NCBI GenBank assembly: GCA_947627665.1
Contig: CANQWX010000001.1
Location: 1 to 64,000, forward strand
DNA from: an uncultured Clostridia bacterium
GTDB taxonomy: Bacteria; Bacillota; Clostridia; Christensenellales; Borkfalkiaceae
Direction of reading: 5' to 3'
DNA: 64,000 nucleotides
Position 1 is the first letter of the stretch. Each line of letters starts with the position of its first letter. This document shows positions 49,781 to 56,940 of the stretch, piece by piece. The notes below the pieces were generated by a model that saw only the letters and a program-made list of their open reading frames with translations, did no database searches and was not told where the DNA came from. The position numbers were made by a program, and so were the translations under genes.

Positions 49781-51952
49781 ATGATCACCTACGACCCGAA
49801 AACACGCACCTTTTTCCTGCACGGGAGGTCCTTTTCCTGCGCGCTTTGGGTGCATCCCGCGGGGTATCTCGTCGGCCTGCACTTCGGCGGAAGCGCGGGG
49901 GAGGACGATCTCGGCTATCTCGACCCCTCGCCGCGGGAGCTGAGCTTTTCGCCCATTCCGCCCGATGTGGAAAATTATTTTTCGCTCGACGTCGCGGGCA
50001 GCGAATACGGCAGCTTCGGGCAGGGGGATTTCCGCACGCCCTCCGTGCTGATCGCGCGGGAGGACGGCATGCGGGCGAGCAGGTTCCTCTACCGCTCGCA
50101 TGAAATTTACGACGGCGCGCCCGACCTGGGGGCTTTGCCTGCCGCGCGCGGCGGAAAGACCCTTTCGATCGTTCTCGGGGATGCCCTGTCCGCCGCCGAG
50201 ATCCGCCTGAATTACATCCTGTATGAAGACTTAGACGTTCTGGTGCGCAATGCGGAGATCGTCAACCGCGGCAATTCGCCCATGTTCCTCTTGCGCGCCT
50301 ATTCCTTCTGCCTCGACCTCGCGGCGGGGGAGTACGACGTGCTGCGCCTGCACGGGCGGCACAACATGGAGCGCACGCCCGAGCGCACGCCGTTGGGACA
50401 CGGCAGCGTGAAGATCGGCTCGCCGCGCGGCGCCTCTTCCCATCAGATGAATCCCTTCCTCGCCCTTTTAGAGCGGGAAACGGGGGAGGACCGCGGCGTC
50501 TGTATCGGCTTCGAGCTATTGTACAGCGGCTCGTGGACGCTCGAGGCGGAACAGTCGCAGATAGGCTCCGTCCGCGTGAGCGGCGGGATCGGCGACCTGA
50601 ACTTCTGCTGGGAACTCAAAGCGGGCGAAAAATTCGTGACGCCCGAGGTCGCCATCTGCTATTCGGAGGAGGGGCTTGGGGGGATGTCGCGCGGCTTTGC
50701 GGACTTTTTGCGCGGACACGTCCTGCCCGAAAAAGAGGTGTTTAAGCCCCGCCCCGTGCTCATCAACAACTGGGAGGCGACTTACTTTGATTTCGACCGT
50801 GAAAAGCTCTGCGCGATCGCGGACGCGGCCGCGCCGCTCGGCATCGATACCTTCGTCCTCGACGACGGCTGGTTCGGCGCACGGAACGACGATCATACCT
50901 CGCTCGGCGATTGGTCCGTCAATGAGAAAAAACTTGCCGGCGGGCTTGCCCCCGTCATCGAACATTGCAAGAAGCGCGGCTTAAAGTTCGGGCTTTGGTT
51001 CGAACCCGAGATGATCTCCGAGGACAGCGCGCTCTACCGCGCCCACCCCGATTGGGCGGTCGGGCGGGCGGACGCGCCCCGCTGCAAGAGCCGCCACCAA
51101 TATGTGCTCGACATGACCCGCCAAGAGGTGACCGACTATCTCTTCGCGCGGATGAGCGATATTTTGGGGGGATACGAGATCTCCTATGTCAAGTGGGACA
51201 TGAACCGCCACATCAGCGAGTTCTATTCCGCCGCGCTCCCCGCAGAGCGGCAGGGGGAATTTGCCCACCGCTACATTTTGGGCGTTTACGGCCTGATCAG
51301 AAGGTTGCAGGCGGCGTTCCCGTCCGTCTTTTTCGAGGGCTGCTCGGGGGGCGGCGGACGGTTCGACGGGGGCATGCTCGCCTTCTTCCCGCAGTTCTGG
51401 ACGAGCGACGACACCGACGCCTACGAGCGCGCCAAGATCCAGTGGGGCACCTCCTACGGCTATCCGCTCTCCGCCATGAGCTGCCACGTTTCCTCCTGTC
51501 CCAACCACCAGACGGGCAGAACGGTCCCCTTCGCCTCGCGCGGGGCGATTGCCTCTCTCGGCGCCACGGGCTACGAGCTTGATTTGGGGCGTCTGAGCGC
51601 GGAGGAAAGGACGCAGGTCAAGGAGCAGATCGCAAATTACCGCGCGATCGAACCGCTCATCCTGCGCGGCGATCTGTACCGCATTTCCGACCCGTACCGC
51701 GAAAACCGCTTCTGCGTTGCCGTCGTGAGCAAGGACAAGACCCGCGCCTATGTCGTGGGCATGTGCGTCCATGCCGTGGCGGGCGATTTCGACAGGCGGA
51801 TCCGCCTCAAAGGGCTATGCGCCCAAAAGCATTACAGGGTGGAGGAGTCGGGGCTTACCCTCCGCGGCGACACCCTGATGAACGTCGGGCTGCTCCTGCC
51901 GCGCCTTCCCGATTTCGGGAGCTGGGTCTGGCATCTGCAAGAAACATCTTGA
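49781..51952 (+). CDS. GH36 alpha-galactosidase
   Basis: Hydrolyses terminal alpha-galactosides. The 723-residue cytoplasmic enzyme matches the ~730-residue bacterial type: an N-terminal beta-supersandwich (~1-330, 'SEYGSFGQGDFRTPSVLI'), then the barrel with 'VLINNWEATYFDFDREKL', 'DDGWFGARNDDHTSLGDW', nucleophile 'YVKWDMNRHISEFYS', 'FEGCSGGGGRFD' and acid/base 'WTSDDTDAYERAKIQWG'. No signal peptide. It is the last gene of the long operon; its stop codon lies inside the -35 box of the rubrerythrin promoter. The ORF-track start at 49616 is upstream in the epimerase gene and is rejected. Confidence 0.93.
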   Translation: MITYDPKTRTFFLHGRSFSCALWVHPAGYLVGLHFGGSAGEDDLGYLDPSPRELSFSPIPPDVENYFSLDVAGSEYGSFGQGDFRTPSVLIAREDGMRASRFLYRSHEIYDGAPDLGALPAARGGKTLSIVLGDALSAAEIRLNYILYEDLDVLVRNAEIVNRGNSPMFLLRAYSFCLDLAAGEYDVLRLHGRHNMERTPERTPLGHGSVKIGSPRGASSHQMNPFLALLERETGEDRGVCIGFELLYSGSWTLEAEQSQIGSVRVSGGIGDLNFCWELKAGEKFVTPEVAICYSEEGLGGMSRGFADFLRGHVLPEKEVFKPRPVLINNWEATYFDFDREKLCAIADAAAPLGIDTFVLDDGWFGARNDDHTSLGDWSVNEKKLAGGLAPVIEHCKKRGLKFGLWFEPEMISEDSALYRAHPDWAVGRADAPRCKSRHQYVLDMTRQEVTDYLFARMSDILGGYEISYVKWDMNRHISEFYSAALPAERQGEFAHRYILGVYGLIRRLQAAFPSVFFEGCSGGGGRFDGGMLAFFPQFWTSDDTDAYERAKIQWGTSYGYPLSAMSCHVSSCPNHQTGRTVPFASRGAIASLGATGYELDLGRLSAEERTQVKEQIANYRAIEPLILRGDLYRISDPYRENRFCVAVVSKDKTRAYVVGMCVHAVAGDFDRRIRLKGLCAQKHYRVEESGLTLRGDTLMNVGLLLPRLPDFGSWVWHLQETS

Positions 51953-51976
51953 CAAAATTTTCCGTTGTGATATAAT
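51949..51976 (+). promoter_or_regulatory. Rubrerythrin promoter
   Basis: TTGACA (51949-51954) overlaps the GH36 stop codon, followed by a 16-nt spacer and TATAAT (51971-51976). There is no room for a terminator between the genes, so read-through from the glycan operon is possible. Confidence 0.75.
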
Positions 51977-52006
51977 AAAAATATCTTAAACCAAAGGAGA
52001 AGGATT

Positions 52007-52549
52007 ATGGCGGAAAACAAATATGCTGGCACGCAGACCGAAAAGAATTTGCAGGCGGCGTTTGCGGGAGAATCGCAGGCGCGCAACAAGTACACCTACT
52101 TTGCCTCCGTGGCAAAGAAGGAGGGCTACGAGCAGATGTCCGCGCTCTTTTTGAAGACGGCGGACAACGAAAAGGAGCACGCGAAACTCTGGCTCAAAGA
52201 GCTTTGCGGCATCGGCGACACCGCAGCCAACTTGAAGGAAGCGGCGGACGGCGAAAACTACGAGTGGACGGACATGTACGAGGGCTTTGCCAAGACCGCC
52301 GAGGAAGAGGGCTTTCACGCGCTCGCGGTCAAGTTCCGCATGGTCGCCGCCATCGAAAAGCACCATGAGGAGCGCTACCGCGCGCTGCTCCACAACCTCG
52401 AGACCGCGCAGGTATTCGAAAAGAGCGAGGTAAAGGTCTGGGAATGCCGTAACTGCGGACACATCGTCGTCGGCACCAAGGCGCCCGAGATCTGCCCCGT
52501 CTGCGCCCACCCGCAGAGCTTTTTCGAAGTTTCCGCCCAAAATTATTGA
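52007..52549 (+). CDS. rbr: Rubrerythrin
   Basis: A diiron peroxidase that removes hydrogen peroxide in anaerobes. The 180-residue protein has the ferritin-like four-helix domain with iron ligands in '[16 protein letters not shown]', 'NEKEHAKLW' and '[14 protein letters not shown]', and a C-terminal rubredoxin-like domain '[12 protein letters not shown] ... CPVC'. Length is typical. SD AAAGGAGAAGG precedes the start. A strong terminator follows. Confidence 0.95.
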   Translation: MAENKYAGTQTEKNLQAAFAGESQARNKYTYFASVAKKEGYEQMSALFLKTADNEKEHAKLWLKELCGIGDTAANLKEAADGENYEWTDMYEGFAKTAEEEGFHALAVKFRMVAAIEKHHEERYRALLHNLETAQVFEKSEVKVWECRNCGHIVVGTKAPEICPVCAHPQSFFEVSAQNY

Positions 52550-52589
52550 GGCAGAGAGCGGTAAAGCAGAGAAAGAAAGCATAAAAGAA

Positions 52590-52625
52590 CGCCCGCCCGC
52601 GGCACAGCCGCGGGCGGGCGCTTTT
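52590..52625 (+). terminator. Terminator after rubrerythrin
   Basis: CGCCCGCCCGCGGC (52590-52603) and GCCGCGGGCGGGCG (52607-52620) form a perfect 14-bp stem with a 3-nt loop, followed by CTTTT. Confidence 0.8.
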
Positions 52626-52677
52626 GCGTATTGGCTCGAGAGAAACCGCAAAAAAAATGCCCGCACGAAGCGGACAT

Positions 52678-52875
52678 TTATTCCACATATTCAATAATAT
52701 CTTCCACTCTGCATTGCAGAATTTTGCACAGGTCGTTGATCTTCGCGGTCGTGATCCCGCCGCCCTTCTTCATGCGGTCGATCGTCGCACTGCTGATGTT
52801 GTGCTTGACGATGAGCGTATAGGTGCTCTCTCCCTTCGCCCGCAAAGTTTTCCAAAACGGCGCGTAACTTATCAT
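52678..52875 (-). CDS. Small XRE-family repressor
   Basis: A 65-residue Cro/CI-type regulator: 'MISYAPFWKTLRAKGESTYT', then the HTH 'NISSATIDRMKKGGGITTAK' and the typical tail 'INDLCKILQCRVEDIIEYVE'. The ATG at 52875 gives the exact family N-terminus; the 148-residue ORF-track version reads through the promoter region. A TATAAT box ends six bases before the ATG, so the mRNA is probably leaderless. It is divergent from the LRR membrane-protein gene and their promoters overlap around a palindrome it may bind. No partner such as a peptidase or toxin lies beside it. Confidence 0.87.
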   Translation of the reverse strand: MISYAPFWKTLRAKGESTYTLIVKHNISSATIDRMKKGGGITTAKINDLCKILQCRVEDIIEYVE

Positions 52876-52881
52876 AAATTT

Positions 52882-52932
52882 ATTATAGTATGCCGTCATT
52901 TTCTTGACAATAGTCATAAAAATGACTATAAT
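52882..52932. promoter_or_regulatory. Overlapping divergent promoters around a palindromic operator
   Basis: Plus strand: TTGACA (52904-52909), a 17-nt spacer and TATAAT (52927-52932) for the LRR gene. Minus strand: TTGTCA (52910-52905), a 17-nt spacer and TATAAT (52887-52882) for the XRE gene. The two -35 boxes share five bases. An 8-bp-arm palindrome ATAGTCAT-AAAA-ATGACTAT (52910-52929) fills the plus-strand spacer. A repressor bound there would block the LRR promoter and touch its own -35. Confidence 0.75.
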
Positions 52933-52972
52933 CTTTTTATGCACCCCGCCGTGGGAAACATAGGAGAAAATC

Positions 52973-53998
52973 ATGTTAGCCAAATTGAAAAATTGCATTG
53001 GGAGCAAATTCGGTAGGCTCCAAGAACTCATTGTGAGCCATAAGATCGTTGTGGCAGTTCTTGTTCTTTTTGCGATCGCCTTTGCAATATTGATCATCGT
53101 GACCGCAACGGCTCCCGATCCCAACCGTCTGCTCTACACCGAAAAAGCAGACGGCACGTTAGAAGTGGAGGGGATCAAAAATACCTATCGGGACGGTTGG
53201 TTTTGTAAATATCGTTTGGCGGTGCCCGAAAGTGTAAAAGGAAAGCAGGTGACTTCGGTTGCCCGTCTTGATTCGGCAAAATTGCAGGAGATCATTCTGC
53301 CCGATAGCGTCACGGAGATCAAGGCGGAAGCGTTCGCGGGCTGTAGTTCGCTCAAGGAAATCACTTTGGGAAGCAATTTGCAAACGGTTGGCGACGGAGC
53401 TTGGAAAAACTGCCCGTCCCTGTCTAAGATAACAATCCCGCAAAGCGTTCGGGTGTTCGGCAAAGCTGTTTTCGACGGCACGCCGATCGAGTTTCATACA
53501 GCCGAAGGGTTGAATTATGTCGGAAACGAAGAAAATCCATACCTGGTGCTCATCGGCGCGAAAGATGCCTCGCTCGGTAAGGTGCGGGTGCATGAGAACG
53601 CCAAGGTGGCCGCACGGGCCTGTTTCGAAGGGAGCGGCATTGCCGAGGCCGACACAGGCGATCTGACCTGTTTGCCGGAGAGAATGTTTGCGGGTTGCAA
53701 CGCTCTCAAACGGGCGGATATTTCCGCCGCCATAGAACTGGGGGCAAATTGCTTTGAAAAATGCGCGGGTCTGACGGAAATTGATTTTTGCGAAAAATTG
53801 GCTGTCATCGGGGACAGGGCGTTTTTGGGTTGCGACGGGTTGAAAGAAGTGCATTTTGAAGACCCGAGCGGGTGGAAGGTTTCGCAAAACCATGATATGT
53901 CGGGTGCAGAAACGGTTTCGGGGCTGGAAGATCCCGAGTTCGCCGCAAGGGCTTTGACGGATATTTATGTGGATCATGCTTGGAAACGCGAGGGATAA
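52973..53998 (+). CDS. Membrane-anchored leucine-rich repeat (BspA-like) protein
   Basis: A 341-residue protein with a short cytoplasmic N-terminus, one membrane helix ('IVVAVLVLFAIAFAILIIVT', residues ~25-44) and an extracellular LRR_5 domain: 'LPDSVTEIKAEAFAGCSSLK', 'ITIPQSVRVFGKAVF', 'IGDRAFLGCDGLKEVHF'. The C-terminal tail 'MSGAETVSGLEDPEFAARAL ... WKREG' is nearly the same as that of the LRR protein at 62894. SD AGGAGA precedes the start. Expression is probably controlled by the adjacent XRE protein. BspA-like LRR proteins mediate surface contacts; a specific ligand cannot be given. Confidence 0.8.
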   Translation: MLAKLKNCIGSKFGRLQELIVSHKIVVAVLVLFAIAFAILIIVTATAPDPNRLLYTEKADGTLEVEGIKNTYRDGWFCKYRLAVPESVKGKQVTSVARLDSAKLQEIILPDSVTEIKAEAFAGCSSLKEITLGSNLQTVGDGAWKNCPSLSKITIPQSVRVFGKAVFDGTPIEFHTAEGLNYVGNEENPYLVLIGAKDASLGKVRVHENAKVAARACFEGSGIAEADTGDLTCLPERMFAGCNALKRADISAAIELGANCFEKCAGLTEIDFCEKLAVIGDRAFLGCDGLKEVHFEDPSGWKVSQNHDMSGAETVSGLEDPEFAARALTDIYVDHAWKREG

Positions 53999-54048
53999 AA
54001 AGCGCGCGCCGTTTGCCGGCCTCTGCGTTCTTCCGCGGAATAAAAACA

Positions 54049-54073
54049 AAAAGGCGGGGTACTCCCGCCTTTT
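54049..54073. terminator. Bidirectional terminator between convergent genes
   Basis: AAAAGGCGGG (54049-54058) pairs with CCCGCCTTTT (54064-54073). The stem is flanked by A residues on the left and T residues on the right, so it can stop transcription from both the LRR gene and the nitroreductase gene. Confidence 0.85.
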
Positions 54074-54087
54074 CGCATGTCTGAACG

Positions 54088-54630
54088 CTATTTCAGCAAA
54101 CAGAAGGTATCTTTGAGGGGCTTGCGCTTCTTGGGGCGCACTTCGTAGCCCTCGGCGGGATAGCCCACCGCCACCACATGCGGAATGTGCACGTCCTTCT
54201 TAAAGCCCAAAAGGGCGCGCAGTTTGTCCTCGTCGCGGCCGCCCAAAATGCAGGTGCCGAGGCCTGCCGCCTCCGCCGCTAAGACGAGATGCGCGGTCAG
54301 CAGCCCTAAGTCGTTTTTGACGTAGGGGTTTTCCTTGAAAATTTCGCCCATTTTCATCATGCCGCCGCTCTTGTCCTGCGCGACGACGATGAGCGCCTGC
54401 GCCTTGGAGGCGAATTTGTTCATACCCATCGGCTGAACGGCTTTGACGAATTCGGCTCTCTTCTCTCCCATCACGGCGATGAGCTGCCACGGCTGGGCGT
54501 TCACGGCGGAGGGGGAGAGCAGCGCAAGTCCGCAGATCTTTCGGATGAGTTCTTCTTCGACGGGCTTGTCGGAAAATTCGCGGCAGCTCTGGCGGTGCAG
54601 ATACAAAGTTTCGATGTCGTTGAGATCCAT
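54088..54630 (-). CDS. Nitroreductase-family flavoprotein
   Basis: An FMN-dependent NAD(P)H oxidoreductase of 180 residues. Family segments: 'IETLYLHRQSCREFSDKPV' (FMN-phosphate contacts), 'LLSPSAVNAQPWQLIAV', 'DLGLLTAHLVLAAEAAGLGT' and 'VAVGYPAEGYEVRPKKRKPL'. GGAAGG lies upstream, seven bases before the ATG at 54630; an ATG at 54633 is also possible. The longer ORF to 54825 is a translation of repeat sequence. Substrate unknown. Confidence 0.87.
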   Translation of the reverse strand: MDLNDIETLYLHRQSCREFSDKPVEEELIRKICGLALLSPSAVNAQPWQLIAVMGEKRAEFVKAVQPMGMNKFASKAQALIVVAQDKSGGMMKMGEIFKENPYVKNDLGLLTAHLVLAAEAAGLGTCILGGRDEDKLRALLGFKKDVHIPHVVAVGYPAEGYEVRPKKRKPLKDTFCLLK

Positions 54631-54654
54631 CATTTTCCTTCCGGTTATGGTTTT

Positions 54655-54932
54655 TTGATTTGGTAGGGGTGTGGCGTGCTCTGAAAAATGCCCACCCCCT
54701 GAATCCCCCTCCGCAGGAGGGGGTCCCATTGCCCTCTCCGTAGGGTGGAGGCGGCGCCATGCCCTCTCCTTAGGAGAGGGGTAGGGGTGTGGGGCGCTTG
54801 CTGTCCCTTTTAGGGAAAGTGGCATGAGCGGAGCGAATGCCGAAAGGGTTCTCGGAGAACCCCTCAGGCTCGGCTATCGCCTCGCCAGCTCCCCTGCAAG
54901 GGGCGCCAAGTCGTCAGTCACTCACTACGTTC
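54655..54932. repeat. Repeat block between nitroreductase and transketolase genes
   Basis: GC hairpins of the 'CCCTCCGCAGGAGGG' and 'CCCTCTCCTTAGGAGAGGG' types (54700-54785) are followed by a family D copy at 54797-54909 (CTGTCCCTTTTAGGGAAAG ... CTCCCCTGCAAGGGGCGCC). A repeat fragment CAGTCACTCACTACGTTC (54915-54932), also at 9298-9315, extends into the 3' end of tkt. No gene lies in the block. Confidence 0.7.
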
Positions 54933-56911
54933 AGGGAGGACTTCGCCTTGGCGACAACGTTTTCCACCGTAAAGCCGAATTTTGCAAACAGTTCGGGCGC
55001 GGGAGCGCTTGCGCCGAAGGTCGTCATCGCCACGATCTCGCCGCGGTCGCCCGCATACTTGTACCAGCTGTACGGGCTGCCCGCCTCCACGCAGACGCGC
55101 GCCTTCACCGCCTTGGGAAGCACGCTCTCCTTGTAGCGCTCGCTCTGCTTTTCGAATTCCTCGATGCAGGGCATGGAGATCACGCGCGCCTTGACGTTCT
55201 CCTCCGCGAGCGCGGCCTTTGCCTTGACGCAGAGTTCCACCTCGGAGCCGCTTGCGATCAAAAGCACGTCGGGCGAGCCATCGCAGTCCTCCAAAACATA
55301 GCCGCCTTTGAGCGCTTCAAGCCCGCTGTTTGCGTATTGGGGTAGGTTCTGACGGGTCAGAACGAGCGCGGTGGGAGCGGAACCGGTGAGCGCGGAGATC
55401 CACGCCGCCGCCGTTTCCTTGCCGTCCGCGGGGCGGTACACCTTCATGTTGGGAATGGAGCGGAGCGCGACGAGCTGCTCGACGGGCTGATGGGTGGGAC
55501 CGTCCTCGCCCACGCCGATCGAATCGTGGGTGAGAAGATAGACGACGGGGATATTCATGAGCGCGGAGAGGCGCATCGCATGCTTGCAGTAGTCGGAGAA
55601 GATGAAGAAGGTCGCGCAATAGGCGCGCACGCCGCCGTGCAGCTGCATGCCGTTTGCGATCGCCGCCATCGCGTGTTCGCGGATGCCGAAGTGCATGTTC
55701 CTGCCCTCATAGTGGCCGGGGCGGAAGTCGCCGTAGACGGCCGTATCGGTGTCCTTCATGTCGGAGAGGTTGGAGGGCGCAAGGTCGGCGCTGCCGCCCA
55801 TGAGGGAGGGGACGCGCGCCGCGATCTGTTGCAGCACCTGCGCCGAAGTCTGGCGGGTCGCCATCGGTTTTCCGAAGGAAAACAGCTCCTCGCAGTGGGC
55901 AAGATCGGGCAATTCTCCCTTCATCGCGGACTTGTATTCCGCCGCAAGCGCGGGGTACGCCTTTTCGTAGCCGGCGAACATCGCTTTCCAAGCCCGTTCG
56001 CGCTTTGCGCCTCTTCTTCCCGCCATAGCCGTGTGCTTTAAGACCTCCGCGGGGACCTCGAAGGGCGGATAGTTCCAGCCGAGTTTTTCCCGCGTCTTTT
56101 GCAGGTTTTCGGCGCCGAGCGGGGAACCGTGGCACTTCTGGCTGCCCTCGAGGGGAGAGCCGTACCCGATCCGCGTCTTGCAGATGATGAGGGAGGGCTT
56201 CTTGCTCTCCCGCTGCGCCTTTCTCACGGCGTTTGCGAGGAGCGCCACATTGTCGGGAGCGGAAACGAGGTCCACTTTCAGCACCTGCCAGTTCTGCGCC
56301 TTGAAGCGGGCGGCGACGTCCTCTTTGAAGGTGATGTCGGTACTTCCCTCGATGGTGATGTCGTTGTCGTCATAGAACACGATGAGTTTGCCGAGTTCGT
56401 GCGTTCCCGCAAAGGAGCACGCCTCGTAGGAGATGCCCTCCTCCAGACAGCCGTCGCCGACGAGCGCGTAGGTGAAATGGTCGACGACGGGGAAGCCCTC
56501 GCGGTTAAAGCGGGCGGCAAGGTGCGCCTCGGCGACCGCCATGCCCACGGCGTTGGCGATCCCCTGCCCGAGGGGGCCTGTCGTCGTTTCCACGCCCACC
56601 GTATGGCCGTATTCGGGGTGACCCGGGGTCTTGCTGCCGAGGCGGCGGAAGTTTTTCAGGTCCTCCGCCGTCAGCCCGAAGCCGTAGAGATAGAGGAGGG
56701 AATAATAGAGCATGGAACCGTGCCCCGCGGAGAGGATAAAGCGGTCGCGGTCCTCCCACTTGGGGTCTTTGTTGTTGAATTTCAGAAAGGATTGCCACAG
56801 CGTATAGGCGATGGGCGCAGAGCCGAGGGGAAGCCCGGGGTGTCCCGAGTTTGCCTTCTGGATCGCGTCTGCCGAAAGCATGCGGATCGCATTGATGGTC
56901 GTTTGTTTCAT
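54914..56911 (-). CDS. tkt: Transketolase
   Basis: A thiamine-diphosphate enzyme of the pentose phosphate pathway. The 665-residue protein is full length: 'SGHPGLPLGSAPIAYTLW', 'SAGHGSMLYYSLLYLYG', 'GPLGQGIANAVGMAVAE', ThDP motif 'GDGCLEEGISYEACSFAG ... DDN', pyrimidine domain 'FGIREHAMAAIANG', 'THDSIGVGEDGPTHQPVEQL' and the C-terminal domain ending 'AKSSLNVVSD'. The last five residues and stop are encoded by an interspersed repeat fragment. The start at 56911 has GGGAGAAAC upstream; the 848-residue ORF reads through the mutase gene in another frame. Confidence 0.93.
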   Translation of the reverse strand: MKQTTINAIRMLSADAIQKANSGHPGLPLGSAPIAYTLWQSFLKFNNKDPKWEDRDRFILSAGHGSMLYYSLLYLYGFGLTAEDLKNFRRLGSKTPGHPEYGHTVGVETTTGPLGQGIANAVGMAVAEAHLAARFNREGFPVVDHFTYALVGDGCLEEGISYEACSFAGTHELGKLIVFYDDNDITIEGSTDITFKEDVAARFKAQNWQVLKVDLVSAPDNVALLANAVRKAQRESKKPSLIICKTRIGYGSPLEGSQKCHGSPLGAENLQKTREKLGWNYPPFEVPAEVLKHTAMAGRRGAKRERAWKAMFAGYEKAYPALAAEYKSAMKGELPDLAHCEELFSFGKPMATRQTSAQVLQQIAARVPSLMGGSADLAPSNLSDMKDTDTAVYGDFRPGHYEGRNMHFGIREHAMAAIANGMQLHGGVRAYCATFFIFSDYCKHAMRLSALMNIPVVYLLTHDSIGVGEDGPTHQPVEQLVALRSIPNMKVYRPADGKETAAAWISALTGSAPTALVLTRQNLPQYANSGLEALKGGYVLEDCDGSPDVLLIASGSEVELCVKAKAALAEENVKARVISMPCIEEFEKQSERYKESVLPKAVKARVCVEAGSPYSWYKYAGDRGEIVAMTTFGASAPAPELFAKFGFTVENVVAKAKSSLNVVSD

Positions 56912-56940
56912 GATGTTTCTCCCGGATTTTATATTTGGTT

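Noticed and set aside
24901-51952. Sialic acid catabolism operon
   Set aside because: nanE, nagA and nagB are present, but no nanA, sialidase or sialic acid transporter is visible; the other enzymes fit a different glycan better.
52876-53124. N-terminal extension of the XRE ORF to 148 residues
   Set aside because: The extension runs through the divergent promoter and into the LRR gene; the family N-terminus is at 52875.
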